A stretch of 64,000 nt of DNA from Chrysoperla carnea (Eukaryota > Arthropoda > Insecta > Neuroptera > Chrysopidae). How positions within the stretch are numbered: position 1 is the first letter of the stretch; each line of letters opens with the position of its first letter. The stretch covers positions 63,061,501 through 63,125,500 of the forward strand of contig NC_058341.1 of the NCBI RefSeq assembly GCF_905475395.1, in the 5' to 3' direction. The notes under the pieces are model-generated. The model did no database searches, had not been told where the DNA came from, and saw only the letters and a list, made by a program, of their open reading frames with translations. Shown here piece after piece: positions 44,370 through 58,068 of this stretch. A program made the position numbers and the translations under genes.

Positions 44370-47300
44370 CATTTATCGAGTTAATTAACCTCTTTCATAA
44401 AATTCTAGGGGATAACCTTTACGAAAGTATTGCTAGGAGTGAAAATTAAAGTTTTACGGGGACATACAGTCGCTACTTAGTATTAACATTCCAATGTACT
44501 TCGATTAACGTAAACCTTGATGGCTTAAAATTACAGATGTAAAATCCACTAATTTGTTTTGTACCGGAATATTATGCTAGACAAGCTAGAGAATACCAAA
44601 TTTCTATTTTAATTTAAAATAAATATTTACAACATATTCAATTTTTTTTATTGTACAATTATTTTTTTATTTTTCGCAGCAGACCTAAAGCAATAGAACT
44701 TTCCTATTAAGAAATCCTAAACGAATAAACCGATTTTAATTTGTGTTTTGTTTCGTATGGTAGGTAATTTAATGGAGAGTGTTTTTAGATATGTTTCAAG
44801 TGCGAGTTCAGGGTTCCGTATAAGGAAAAACTCAAAAATTGACAATGATCTTCAAAATCGATTCAGTTTAAGGACAAAAGTAATTTAATGTAAAGTGTTC
44901 TTAGATATGTTTCATGTGTGAGTGAAAAATTTATCGGATTTTTAAAAAATTTTGTAAATTTCACTTGTTTTAAAAACTGTTTATTATATTGACGAACCTA
45001 AATACTGACTTTTGTTCAGGGTGAGGCTTTACTATCCTTCAGGACAGAAATTTTGTGCTAAACTGCATTTCGCAAACTCCCTGTGCTCGATAAACTTATA
45101 ATTTTTATGATATGCAAAAACTCAAAAAATAAAATTTATCACAATAAGGTATTTCACTATTTTTGAAAAAGTACTTCAAAATGTTGATTTTGATAATAAA
45201 AAGCCACCAAAAATTTATTTCAGAAAAATACACACGCTTTATTGCCAAAAACTTGAATTAAATTTTAAACCTGTCAAAAACGCGCGCATCCAATTTGATG
45301 ACGTAATATGGGTATCACTATACGAAATAACACAAATAAGTTTGACAGAAATATTCATAGACATCTGATTATAATAAATATAAATACTTATTATCTATGG
45401 ATATATATTATACCCTGCTGTCTACAATGAACTAACTAATGGTTTATGGTTCATACCGATATGACATCACAGCAGGGCTTACCCGCATTTTAGGTCACGT
45501 GATATACAGTTTGAAAATTACGATTTTTAATTTTAAAGTTATAAAATAAAAATGTGCTTTTATGACTCGTAATCGGAATATTTAAAAATATTTTTACATA
45601 AATTTTAACTTTTTTTAAATTTCATAATTTATTTTTGACTAACGATAATACCCTATTTATCATTTTTTCTCCAACAAATGAATAAGTTGAAATTTAAAAT
45701 GGAAAGACTGGAACATACAAAAAAAATACAATTGTTTAATTAAAATTTTTTGATTTATAGAAAAACACCAAGTATCAACAATATTTAAAATTTACGCAGC
45801 CACAAAACAGGATAATTAAAGTTTAAGAAAGAATAATTATGCCATATTTTATTCATAAGCCGGGATATCGAAGATCGCTTTACGCCCCTCTAAAATCTGA
45901 TCTCTCTAAAGCGATCAACCGTTTACGGCCATGTTATTATCTCTATGAGGTAGTCACATACAGTTTATAATCTCCGTGACCCGGACACCCGTAAACTATA
46001 ATATTTATTATTTCATAATTAAAATAATAGGGAATATTCATGAAATTTAAATTTGGTTCAAATATTTTTCTTCTGTAACTTTAATGACTACACATTTCAA
46101 CTAAACCATTATTTTAGTAATTAAAATCTTTTTAATTACTTCAAATTAATTAATAAAAGTACAAATTCAGTGAGGACATTTAAAAATTTCTAAAACGGAA
46201 ATTCAAATTTTTATACGGACGTGACATGATAGTACTGACATGTCAAATTTCTTGATATACTGTATGATATTAATTACTTACATTTTATATGGTATTACAT
46301 TAAATTATATTATTCTGCGGCTTTTTATTACAAAACTTAATGATAACGAGTGTAAATTCTGTGATGTAAATTCATTTTTTTAAAGTGAAAATTATACATT
46401 GAACTGTCGCCAATTGACAGATCACGTACTTATACGTCATCAACAGAGAGCACAAAAAAACTGCGTTTAAATATCTCAAAATTATAATGTATTTTAAATA
46501 TTTGCTTACACTTAAATACAGTATTTTTAAGCAGTATTTATATTTCTTACTTTGTTATAACGGTGTTAACAATGAATTAAAAATATTAAAAAAAATACAT
46601 GAATATTCCCTATTGCGCATAAATAACGCATTCGAAAATTCTTTGCAAAATTATTGCGTGTCTACCCCTTGTCGATACATAATTGTTATTAATCGACGGC
46701 GCATTTTCAAAAAGAAAAGAGTGCGTTGTCAAAAATCGCTTTCATTGTTAAACCGCGATGTTTACGAAAAAATATTTCAAACAAAAGTTGCTTATTTATT
46801 TATAAAAAATAACTTTTATATCAAAACTTTTGTTCTATCTCTTACGTTTACTAGATGGATCCTTTATCATTTCATTGACTGAGCAAAAAATTCACCATTT
46901 TAAAATTGGCATATCTCGGTCTAATTTGAAGGGGGGGGGGGGGGGGGAATTTTTACACATTTTACACAAAAATGTGTAAAATTAAATGATCTAGAAATTT
47001 TATTTGAACTTTTTTTTTATTTGTTGCATAGTTTTTTTTTTGTAATTTGTAAAAAACTGCACATTTTCTTTAAATTTCGTAGTTATTTGGCTTTCAAAAG
47101 TTATGCATACCTCCAAGTACGCCTGATCCCTGCTTCATATAGAGTTTATAGCATATACTTGAAACTCGATAAATAACTTTTATCGATAAAAAGAGCTTCA
47201 AACAAAACATTTTGGGTGAATATGCGCACATCTTACGCAGATATTTATAAACTTGACCTAAGATTTCAAGTTCAATGAAAAGCTCAATCTACTCCGTAAT

Positions 47301-48341
47301 TGGTAAGAGATAGAGAAACACTTTAAATTAGAAAGTTTTTATGGTTAAAAATGTAACATTTTTGTTCGAAACATTTGCCGAATACAGTATAGTTAACGAA
47401 AAAACGGACTGAAAAGTTTTACCCAAAATAATTATAACCTATAATTGTTTCTACGTCATCAAGACACTCTTCGAAAAATATTTTCCAATAAATCCAATGA
47501 AAGTGGTTTATTTTTCCATAAAAACCATTTTTTGTTCAAATTAGAATGAAGAAACAAGCAAAAAAATTAAAACTCTGTCTTAGCTATTCGGTTATTTACA
47601 AAAAAAAAATAAGTGCTCGGCTATTGTTTGTAAGTTATGGATCAGACTGAATTTTTTAATGAACCCGAAAACTTGATCGAATTGAATACCCGTATAAGAT
47701 GTGTACCTTTGAATATATCATTTTTCGTTTGAAGCATTTTCCTCGATTCAACTTATTTTTCGAGTTTTACGTATATATCAAGTTAAAAACTCTGTAAAAT
47801 GCTCAAACCAACTCAACCAAGTATGTGAAATTATATACAAAAAGAAATCCAAATTAAATACATTTCAAATACCTCCTACGCTAGCTTGTACCTGTACTTA
47901 CTATAAGATAATAAATATTTTATTTACAATTTTATCAATACAAATGCAGTTTTTATTTCATGATCAATTTATTTATCTTTATTAGAATAAACAGTTAGAC
48001 TATCAATAATTTTCCTTCCTATCCACACTTCACACTTCCTAATTAACACTTCTTTTATTGGACGAATTATTAATCTTTAATAAAAATTTGAAAGTAGTTT
48101 CGCATAAAGCATTAATCTGCACCTACATAAAAAATGATACAAATGATCATATAGAAAATATCCATTGAATATTTTGACATTAATCAGTCCCAAATAATAA
48201 AATTCCAAAATCTGAATATTTTGACATTAATCACTCCCAAAACACTTCAAACAAATCTTCACAAACGATTCCCGATCTTTGAAAATTTCCCGATTAAATA
48301 AAATTAGTTTTAATGTCAAATAAACATTTACTTACATAAAT
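44370..48341. other. Non-coding interior of element 2, right side
   Basis: Counterpart of 26090-29034 plus the unit-2-only segment at 45095-46125. The G-run near 46930 is longer than in unit 1. No gene supported; the ORF at 46487-46882 lies in DR1-related sequence. Confidence 0.5.
45095..46125. other. About 1.0 kb segment present only in unit 2
   Basis: Unit 1 reads straight from 'gtgctcgataaa' to 'tttaattacttcaaattaat' (26805-26840); unit 2 has about 1,030 bp between the same marks. The segment contains a hairpin (ccctgctgt ... acagcaggg, about 45414-45476) and a GC-richer patch 'gatcgctttacgcccctcta' at about 45873. No ORF, no clear terminal repeats, no clear target duplication, so it may be an insertion in unit 2 or a deletion in unit 1. 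Confidence 0.75.
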
Positions 48342-49450
48342 TAAAAAACAAAATTATTGTAAATGAAGTAACATTTGAATATTGCCGCCATTAATATAAC
48401 CACAAAAAATCAACTAAAAAATAAATGTAATGAATTAAATAATTTTAGTGTCCCAAATGATGAAACCGTCTTTAATGTGATTCCCAAATTAATTAGATTA
48501 GTCCCCATGTAAATTATTATCAAATAACGTAAAAATGGCGAAAATTTAATTTTTTACCTTCTAAGTATACGCTTTAAAAAACTAATTAATTACATGAAAA
48601 CTAATCAGTCCTAAATAATAAAATTATGTTCCTAAATCTTCCCAAATGATTCCCAATTGAATAAGAATAGTTTTAATGAAAAATAAAACTTAACATTTAC
48701 ATAAATTAAAAAAACAAAATTATTGTAAATGAAGCAACATTTGAATATTGCCGCCATTAATATAACCACAAAAAATCAACTAAAAAATAAATGTAATTAA
48801 TTAAATAATTTTAGTGTCCCAAATGATGAAACCGTGTTTAATGTGATTCCCAAATTAATTAGATTAGTCCCCATGTAAATTATTATCAAATAACGTAAAA
48901 ATGGCGAAAATTTAATTTTTTACCTTCTAAGTATACGCTTTAAAAAACTAATTAATTACATGAAAACTAATCAGTCCTAAATAATAAAATTATGTTCCTA
49001 AATCTTCCCAAACGATTCCCAATTGAAAAAGAATAGTTTTAATGAAAAATAAAACTTAACATTTACATAAATTATAAAATAAATTATTCAGTAATATTTG
49101 AATATTGGCGCCATACTGCTATATAACAATTAATAGTTCAGGTGTACGGTTAATTAACATAACCTATCAATCAACTAAAAAATATTTGTAATTAATTAAT
49201 TATACATTCCCAAACTCTGAAACCGTGTTTATCGTAATTCCCAAATGATTTCCTTTCGAATAACATAAAAATTAAGTGGATTTCATTTCCTACCTGCTAA
49301 CTATACGCTGAAAAAAGAATCATTAATTACAGGAAAACTAATAATTCCCAAATTCTAAAATTATATTCCCAAATCCTCCCAAACGATTCCCAAATGAATG
49401 GAAATAGTTGGAGTGAAAAATAACAATTTTATCTGCTAACTATACGGAGC
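48342..49450. repeat. Right inverted terminus of element 2
   Basis: Counterpart of 29035-30148 with the same two inner units and one outer monomer, ending atctgctaactatacggagc at 49450. Confidence 0.85.
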
Positions 49451-49541
49451 TCAAAATTTTATCTATTCGGCCCTTTTTGTTCAAACATCCGTTAGGTTTT
49501 ATATTCTATGTTCAAACATTACGAACACAATTAATAAAAGA

Positions 49542-50758
49542 ATGGACGGTAAGTGCTTTTTATTTATTTATAATATTTATTTAAATGATAATATAAACAA
49601 AATATAGGTGAAAATGTGAAAAATGAAGAATTCTGTTTAAAATTAGAAATCAAAGAAGAGGTTAATGACGAATTATTATATGAAGTGGATTCGAAAAATA
49701 ATGAAATATGTGACAATATTAGTGATAATAAGTTACATTCAGAATTAATTTTAAAAGATGAAAGCTATGATGCAATATTTGAAGAAGCTGAAACTGATTT
49801 AAATTATCATGAATTGTTAAAGGAAAATTATTTTTGTGATAAAATTTTTACAACTGAAATTGAATTACGTAACCATGAAAAATTACTCAAGCATAAATTG
49901 TATACATGTGATGTGTGTGATAAAAAGTTTAAGCAACAACAATATTTAACTGTTCATAAACGAACACATACTGGAGAAAAACCATTTGGTTGTGATATTT
50001 GTAATAAAAAATTTATCCAAAAACACCATTTAGTTCTTCATAAACGATCACATACTGGAGAAAAACCATTTGGTTGTGATATTTGTAATAAAAAATTTAT
50101 CCAAAAACACCATTTAGTTGGACATAAACGAACACATACTGGAGAAAAACCATTTGGTTGTGATATTTGTAATAAAAAATTTTTCCAAAAACACCATTTA
50201 GTTCTACATAAACGATCACATACTGGAGAAGAGATATTCTCGTGTGATGTTTGTGATAAAAAATTTGTTCACTCACAACTTTTAATTCGACATAAACGAA
50301 CACATACTGGGGCAAAACCATTTTCATGTTATATTTGTGAAAAAAAATTTAAACACCAATACGTTTTAGTTGCACATGAACGAATTCATACTGGAGAAAA
50401 ACCATTCTCTTGTGATGTTTGTGAGAAAAAATTTAACATAAAACAGAATTTAGTTCGACATAAACGATTACATACTGGGAAAGAATCATTCTCATGTGAC
50501 GAATGTGAAAGAAAATTTAACTCAGAACATCATTTAATTAAACATAAACTAAAAATACATACTACAGAAAAACCAGCCCCGTGTGATGGTCATAATAAAA
50601 CATTTAAGTTTAAGAAGAGTTTAGTAAAACAAAGACTTGTACATTTAAGACCACCAACACCTCCATACGTATGTGAAGATTGTGATCTAATTATTACCAA
50701 TCAAAATGAATTAAAAGATCATAAACATAAAAATATTGTTATTTTAATAAACAAATAA
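49542..50758 (+). CDS. C2H2 zinc-finger protein, unit 2 copy (8 good fingers)
   Basis: Same two-exon structure as at 30237: ATGGACG at 49542-49548, intron 49549-49607, exon 2 from 49608. The protein is the unit 1 protein with exactly eight fingers (224 residues, 672 bp) missing between two near-identical fingers ending in LVLHKRSHTGEEI. The frame is kept and no stop is introduced. It therefore has eight canonical fingers plus the same decayed C-terminal ones. A change in finger set should change the DNA target. The neighbouring right terminus of element 2 ends 91 bp upstream. Confidence 0.88.
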
Positions 50759-51937
50759 ATATTTATTTATTGAAATTAAAAAAAGTCTTTCTTTTAGAAT
50801 ATCGTTTACTTACCCCCAGCGTACCCGTATTCTATAACTTTTTGACGATGGCGGTTGATATCGTTGTTGGTAGAGGTCGCTCTGTATTTATACTAGGGAC
50901 AATGGGGGCTAGTGCCAGGGTGGCAAATTTTTACTGGGGCGACAAAGTTCAGAGTGTGAAAAATAGTACATTACACACCTAGGGAGCAAAAGTAAGGAAT
51001 GTCTCAGATCTCATGTTCATTGTCGCATGAGGTGAAGCCTAGGGTGAAAAAAATGTTGGCGGAAAGCGAAAACTTTATTTTGCACTGTGGGCAGAAAGTT
51101 GACACTTTCTCCAAGAAGATGAGAAAAAATCTTCACGTTATCGAATATGCTTTGATAAGTTTAATCATGTTGAAAATATCTTCAAATTATAATAAATAAA
51201 ATTTTTTTCAATTCAGAACATAATTTTCAAACTGTCAATATTATTGGGTATATTTTTTTTATAAAGAAATACTGTTGGTCGCTAAATCTATCTCCAATTC
51301 AGCGGTAGATCTAGAAATGGGAGTTGAACCAGTTGAATATTTGTGTGTGCGGAGAACTCTAAATTAACATTAGGGTCAAACAGGGTAAAAAATATTGTAA
51401 AAGGCTGTGTAAGGGTGAAAACTGGAACGATTACTTTTCTAGGAAACTACATGAGTTACGATTATCTAACTTGAGCAGTGAGACCGGAAATCTTCAAGCT
51501 AAAAAATCGATTAGATTAGTTTCTTTGACCGAATTAATCAATGACGTCAAATCCAAAGACAGTTTAAGCCTATTTAGCAGGCTCAACCACTATCAACAAA
51601 GATCTAAGTATTTACACATCACGAATAGAAACGAAAGGCACGTTACTGCCAAGTTCAGGCTGTATGGCTTCAAATGGAACTCTAGAAAGTCGGTGGTGCA
51701 AGAGTGTGCGATGCAGCGTCAATTGTGCGATGCAGCAGATAGCGTATAACATCTATTAGAGCAGAGATTAATAAAACAAAAGAGAGGGACACGCAAGTGG
51801 GTCCCTAGCACTTAGGCCAAGAGTCCTATGTGCCCTCGTTGAGAACGATCTGTCACCCTAAAACGAGGCATCTTCGTATAAGATGCGTTACACTGGTTAG
51901 TTAATATTGCATTTTTGAAAAATTATTAACTTCAAAT
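50759..51937. other. Intergenic DNA between zinc-finger gene and retroelement, unit 2
   Basis: Counterpart of 32126-33295. The unknown open stretch (about 51370-51749) has a different end because of a short duplication of 'gtgcgatgcagc' present here. Confidence 0.4.
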
Positions 51938-51950
51938 ATGTTTTGATTTA

Positions 51951-54900
51951 GGCATTGCAGAGAAAGCAACATTGACCTCATTATTGGATGTGACACCAAC
52001 GCGCACTGCGAGGCGTGGGGCAGCACAGACAATAATGGGAGAGGGTCGATCTTCTGGAATACCTTACAGAAGAAAACTTGGATTTCCTGAACAGAGGGTC
52101 GGAACCGACCTTCGTCACAGCGGTTAGACAAGAAGTTTTAGACCTCACACTTTGCAACAGGAATGTGAGGAGCAGAATCAGAAATTGGTGAGTTTCTGAG
52201 GAACCATCGCTATCAGATCACCGGCTCATTAGGGCCCAATTAACGGAGATCTTGAAAGAAACTGAATGGAGAAGAAATCCCAGACAGACTAACTGGATAG
52301 GCTACGTAGAGGATCTTAAATCCCTGCTAACGGACTTTCAGGGTAGGTATGGAACGCCGGAGGATCTTGAAAACACGGACCGTGTGCTCAGAGATGCAAT
52401 CCAGGCTTCATATGAAGAAAACTGTCCTTTGAAAAAGGTGGGACTGCAAAGTCACCATCTGAAATGGAGCAAGGAGTTAGAACACCTGAAGAGAGGGGTG
52501 AGAAAGCTTTTTAACTATAAAGCTAGTCAAAAAGTCTACAGAGACCTTTTGAGGAAAAACCAGAGGGACTCTTGGAGAGATTTCTGTACCAACACGAAAT
52601 CTATGTCGGACGTAGCGAAGCTGTCAAAAGTTCTCGCCGGGAATAAAACCGAGGGGTTAAGGTTTCTGAAAAAAAGTGATGGTACATACACCTCCTCAGC
52701 ACAGGAAACCTTACAACTCCTAATGGAGAGAAACTTTCCGGACATCGAATTTGGGATCCCAGCTGAAGCTGAGTTACCGAATCGGAGTAGAAGGAAAAAT
52801 TGGTCGCTGGCAGCGAAAATTGTAAAACCAGAACTGGTTAAAAGAGCGGTGAATTCTTTCGAAGCCTTTAAAGCACCAGGACCTGATGGAATATATCCGG
52901 TGCTTCTGCAGAAAGGCCTGGAAGTCTTCCTCGGGAAATTGAGGGGCCTGCTTAGAGGCTGCATCGTGCTAGGCTTCACACCAAGAGAGTGGAAGAGGAC
53001 TAAGGTTGCCTTCATACCAAAGGTTGGAAAGAAGGATTACACTCAAGCCAAAGATTATCGTCCTATCAGTCTGACTTCGTTCTTACTAAAGACCCTGGAA
53101 AGATTGGTGGACTGGTATCTGAAGAGAGAGACCCTGCGGGTCAGTCCCCTACATGAGGAGCAACATGCCTATCAAACAGGCAAACCGACGGAAACGGCCT
53201 TGTATTCAGCTGTTAGCTTCATAGAACAACAGATACAAAACAAGGGAGTTTGCCTAGGAGGTTTTCTGGACATCGAAGGAGCTTTCAACAAGACCTCGAG
53301 GATATCCATTGAAGCCGGAGCTAGAAGACATGATATACCTGAAGAAATAATCCGATGGATCATGAGTACGCTAGACAACAGACAGCTGACTGCGGAATGG
53401 CAAGACAGTACAGTGAGAGGAACTGTGTCTGAAGGTTGCCCGCAAGGAGGGGTGTTGTCGCCTCTCCTATGGAGTTTAGTTGCGGACGAACTGATAGAAA
53501 AATTGAACCGTTTTGGAGTCAAAGCTATCGGTTATGCAGATGATATTGTCATCCTGGTAAGAGGATCCTTTGAAGAGACACTGCAAGATATCCTTCAACA
53601 GGCGCTCGACCAGACGATGGATTGGTGCAATGAGAATGGTCTCAGCATCCAACCAGAGAAAGTTGGCATCCTAGTCTTCACTAGGAAATACAAGCTGAAA
53701 CCTCTGAAAAAGATGAGGATCGGAAATAGACAGATCGACTATTCGACGGAGATGAAATATCTGGGCATTATCCTGGACAACAGACTCCGATGGAACAAAC
53801 ACCTGGAAGCCACTTGTCGGAAGGCCATAGTTACCTTCTGGCAATGCAAGAGAGCCTTCGGCCTAAGATGGGGACTGGGACCAGAGCAGCTAATGTGGAT
53901 TTACACGGCTATCATAGTTTCCAGGCTCGGTTATTCTGCCTTGGTCTGGTGGAGTAAAATAGAACAGACAACTGCCGAAAGACAGCTGGAGAGAATCCAG
54001 GCTCTCTTTCTGAGAAGTATCTGTGGAGTCAGGAAAAGCACTCCGACAGCTGCCCTTAGAGCTCTGTTGGATATACCACAGCTTTCTCTGACCATCAAAA
54101 GTACAGCAATGAGGTGTGCATACAGACTACACTGTATAGGACAATTGAGAAGATGGAATAGTGACCTGTCCAAACTTTTCAAAGGTAAACTGTTGGCTCT
54201 TAAAAACGAACCACAGGACAAAATCAGAACCCTACCGATGGAGGAGCTCTACAAGATATGCCTTCCAACGAGAGAGGACTGGAAGGTCAGCGGAGGACCA
54301 AAACATGCCCAAATTTGGTTCACAGACGGCTCCAAAACCGCAGAGGGTGTTGGCGCAGGGTTCTGCTGCCCAAGAAGGGGTGTCATTAGCCCTTCTTGGA
54401 TCCATCAAGTTGGACACTTACAATACTGTATTCCAGGCGGAGCTGGTAGCCATCATGAGATGTGCTGACTACCTCCAATTGGCCAACTTGAGGGATGATG
54501 TGATTAGCATCTGCACAGACAGTCAAGCAGCACTCAAAGCGCTATCAAACTGTACAGTGTCATCGCAACTCGTCAAGGAGACTAGAAACAGTCTAAACAA
54601 CCTGGCGAGGAACAATAAAGTCAATATTTCCTGGATCCCCGGACACTCTGGCTGGAACGGTAATGAGAGAGCAGACAAGCTGGCCAAACTGGGAACCACC
54701 ATGGCTCCCACTCAAGAAAAGCTTGCGAGGATGCCATACCAAGAAGGTCTTAACAGATTAGAAGATAATCTGAAAAACCAACAATTAAAGGCATGGACCA
54801 GCTACGAGGGAGGGCGAATCGCCAAAAGCCTGTTGGGTGAGGGAAACTCGCTCGGTAACAGAGCCGAGGAGATCTTGAAACTAAACAGAGCTGATATCAG

Positions 54901-55267
54901 AATCATCGTAGAATTACTCACAGGGCATGATAACCTGAACAAGTTCCAACATCAGATCGGAAAAAGACAATCTCCTGCGTGTGACAGATGCGGAATTTCA
55001 GAAGAAACATCGATCCATTTTCTCTGTTACTGCCCGGCGTTCACACAGCAGCGAAAGAAATGGTTTGGTCCGGCCATAGTCGAACCAGAAGAAATTAGGA
55101 AACTCAGCGCTAGGCAGATCCTGGGTTTCAGTATATCAGTTGGTTATAATAGCCACTGAAATGCGTAGCGGGGATAGAGTACAAGGGTCTATTTGGCTAA
55201 GTGCTCTGAACCATTGCTTCGAGACCCGATGCTCGAGCATGGCCCGCTAACCTCTATACTCATACTC
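51951..55267 (+). mobile_element. 5'-truncated R1/LOA/I-type non-LTR retrotransposon, unit 2
   Basis: Same insertion as at 33309, with the target duplication at 51938-51950 (one mismatch, GATTTA) and 55268-55280. The RT is open here (PQGGVLSPLLWS is intact, YADD present) and RNase H keeps the FTDGSK aspartate. It is still dead: a 1-bp deletion near 52047 in the endonuclease, a TGA at 52189, and a 10-bp palindrome-forming change at 54370-54399 that shifts the frame in RNase H. The longest open frame is 52252-54468; the rest is read in 54161-55159. Confidence 0.92.
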
Positions 55268-55280
55268 ATGTTTTGATTCA

Positions 55281-56177
55281 AGTTCAAAATTTACTGAAAC
55301 TACCAATTGAATACCCTAACATACACAACAATTTTGGGAGTCCATTTAGGCCACTTTGGGAATTGTATTAAATGATTGTCATGGAACCGAAGGAGAAAAC
55401 TGAGGCACAAATATTAAAAAACTAAAATCTGTTTAAGGTTGAAGATATTTTCAACATATCTAACCCAACAGCTATAAAACAATTGACAACCTACATATTT
55501 AAAATATATTTTAGATAACATAGACGCCTACCTGTATTATAATTAAGCATATCAATGTGCAAGTTACACTCATCAAAATTTCTTAATAATTTCAATAAAT
55601 TAATTATTGGTATTAAAGGGAATAAATAGTATATTACACATCTAGGGAGCAAAAGTAGAGAATGTCTGAGATCTCATGATCCTTGTCGCGCGAGGGGAAG
55701 TCGAGGGTGACAATCATTTCCTGTTAATATCTTACTCAATAAGTTTAGTTAATTTTTTGTATACCATGTATATAAATGTATCAAGGTATATTAAGTTTAG
55801 TCCCAAGTTTGTAACGCTTAAAAATATTGATGCTACAAACAAAATTTTGCTATACGTGTTCATAAAATCCATTTCCTGTTGTCCGTCCGTCTGTCTGTAA
55901 ACATGATAACTCAAAAACGAAATGAGAAAAAATGTTTTAATGTAAAAAATGTTTCTTATCATAAAATAAATAACTCTTGTTTGAAACATTTTTTCGTAAA
56001 AACACTGCTTACCCGTCAGAGCGCAAATTAGGTTAGAAACATTATATAGTATGTATATACAGGTGACTATTGTTTATACTTAAATTACGTTACATATATT
56101 ATGCATGTGTTTTTTTGTTAATCTTTCTTTATTTAGGTCAGGTTAGGCTGTTATATTGGCTGTCCATGTAGGACAAC
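55281..56177. other. Intergenic DNA with a reversed DR1 copy, unit 2
   Basis: Counterpart of 36642-37525; the reversed DR1 copy lies at about 55737-56037. Confidence 0.55.
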
Positions 56178-56627
56178 TGTGGTAACAGCAACAACCTTTG
56201 ACTATGAATACACTTTGTATTCATATCTTTCTTAATTACTTTTTTGCTATGGTTAGTCAACCATACTCTAGAACTTTCTTTGAATGTCTCGATATTATGG
56301 TTGTTTCTGTCACACACATAAACGACCTACTTTACTTTATTCGAGAACATATATTCATCCTTTTTATATATATGTTCGATTGTATTCAAATCAGCGATTT
56401 TACATTTATTCCAGATATTTCTAGCATCTCTTTTCTTTCGATACAACATACTATATAAAGCAGAGCAGGCAACGCTTTTAGTCAGTACAATAAATAAGTT
56501 CATTTTAATCAAGTTAACAATCAAAAATAGTGCAAGCTCTTGTAGATCAATTATTGTAGTGAAATTTTTTAAACGTCAATAAAACCAATAGTTTTTTTTT
56601 TTTTTGTGATATAAATTGTTCACTACA
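56178..56627 (+). repeat. 5' LTR of a Ty3/gypsy-type element, unit 2
   Basis: Counterpart of 37526-37973. The primer-binding region downstream is partly duplicated: 'cactacaaattggtgac' occurs at about 56621 and again at about 56644. Confidence 0.7.
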
Positions 56628-56714
56628 AATTGGTGACCCCAATCACTACAAATTGGTGACTACTACAGGCGCAACAATTAAAGCTGCAACAATCCGAATC
56701 GAATAACGACAACA

Positions 56715-57733
56715 ATGCCTGACGACGAAAACAATCAGGCTGAGTTAAATAGTGCGTCAGCAAATTTACCACAACATAACGAAACAGAACTGAACGTCCT
56801 GACCAAAACTTCCGTCAAAATTCCAATGTTTTGGGACAAAAACCTCAAAATCTGGTTCAGGCAATTAGAGGCAACTTTTTTCACGGCCGGCGTTACAACC
56901 GACTTGACCAAGTTCAACTACATCGTCGCCGCCATCGACGGATCGGTTTTCGAGCGCATACAGGATTTTTTCGACAACGAACCACTGACAAACAAGTACG
57001 AAACCCTCAAGCAAAGATTGATCAATGAGTTTTCGGATTCAAACAACAAAACGAGTGAGAACGCTTCTTACTGAACTAGAGCTGGGTGATCAAAAACCCA
57101 CAGTACTCCTACGACGAATGCGTGCCCTAGCAGATGCCAACATCAGTGACGAATTCCTCAAACCAATGTTCCTCAACAGACTTCCAAGTTCAGCTAAACA
57201 AATTCTATCCATCAGCTCAGACAGCCTAAATAAGATCGCCGAAATGGCGGACAAACTACTCGACGCCGCACCAATCAATTACAAGCAGCTCAGAGGTCAC
57301 AGGCGATTTACGACAGCAAATACACGAGTTGACAGCTGAGATTCGACGGTTAAAATTCAATCGAAGTCATTCACGATCTCGTTCACGCAATAACTATCAG
57401 TCACGATGCCGATCACCATCGCCCGACATATGCTACTACCACAGACGCTTCAGAAGAAAAGCCCGAAAATGCCATGTCGCTTTACGGGTCAAGTACAGCA
57501 ATCGAAAACGAGAAAGCCAGTCACTAGAGGTGACCAGTGACCCAGGCCTCAAACCTCAGCGTCGCCTATTTATTTTCGATCGATCAACCGCTTACAATTT
57601 CCTGATTGACACAGGAGCAGACATCAGCGTGCTACCAACCAAAAACAAAGTCTACAATGCTCCAGCCGAATTCAAGCTATAAGCAGCAAATGGAACAACA
57701 ATCAACACATACGGCGAACAGACCTTACAGATA
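56715..57733 (+). pseudogene. Gag-protease remnant of a Kabuki/CsRn1-like element, unit 2
   Basis: Counterpart of 38044-39062 with the same gag frameshift and the same end point, so these defects are older than the duplication. The protease-side frame (57329-57682, with NFLIDTGADISVLP) is open here because the codon that is TAG in unit 1 is TAC. Confidence 0.82.
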
Positions 57734-57771
57734 GATTTGTTATTTTATATATATATTTTTTATATATATAT

Positions 57772-58068
57772 ATAAAATTGTTATTTTTCACTCAAACTAT
57801 TTCCATTCATTTGGGAATCGTTTGGGAGGATTTAAGAATATAATTTTAGAATTTGGGAATTATTAGTTTTCCTGTAATTAATGATTCTTTTTTCAGCGTA
57901 TAGTTAGCAGGTAGGAAATTAAATTCACTTAATTTTTATGTTATTCGAAAGGAAATCATTTGGGAATTACAATAAACACGGTTTCAGAGTTTGGGAATGT
58001 ATAATTAATTAATTACACCTATTTTTTAGTTGATTGATAGGTTATGTTAATTAAACGTACACCTGAAC
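57772..58068 (+). mobile_element. Solo fragment of the foldback left terminus, unit 2
   Basis: Counterpart of 39101-39397; same ends, so it predates the duplication. Confidence 0.85.

Larger units (their letters stand above)
39976..49450. mobile_element. Foldback-like element 2 with ankyrin gene cargo (9.5 kb)
   Basis: Copy of 20706-30148 in unit 2, with the same termini. The left terminus has only one 250-bp monomer. The interior has an extra segment of about 1 kb (45095-46125). Its ankyrin ORF is intact. Confidence 0.7.
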
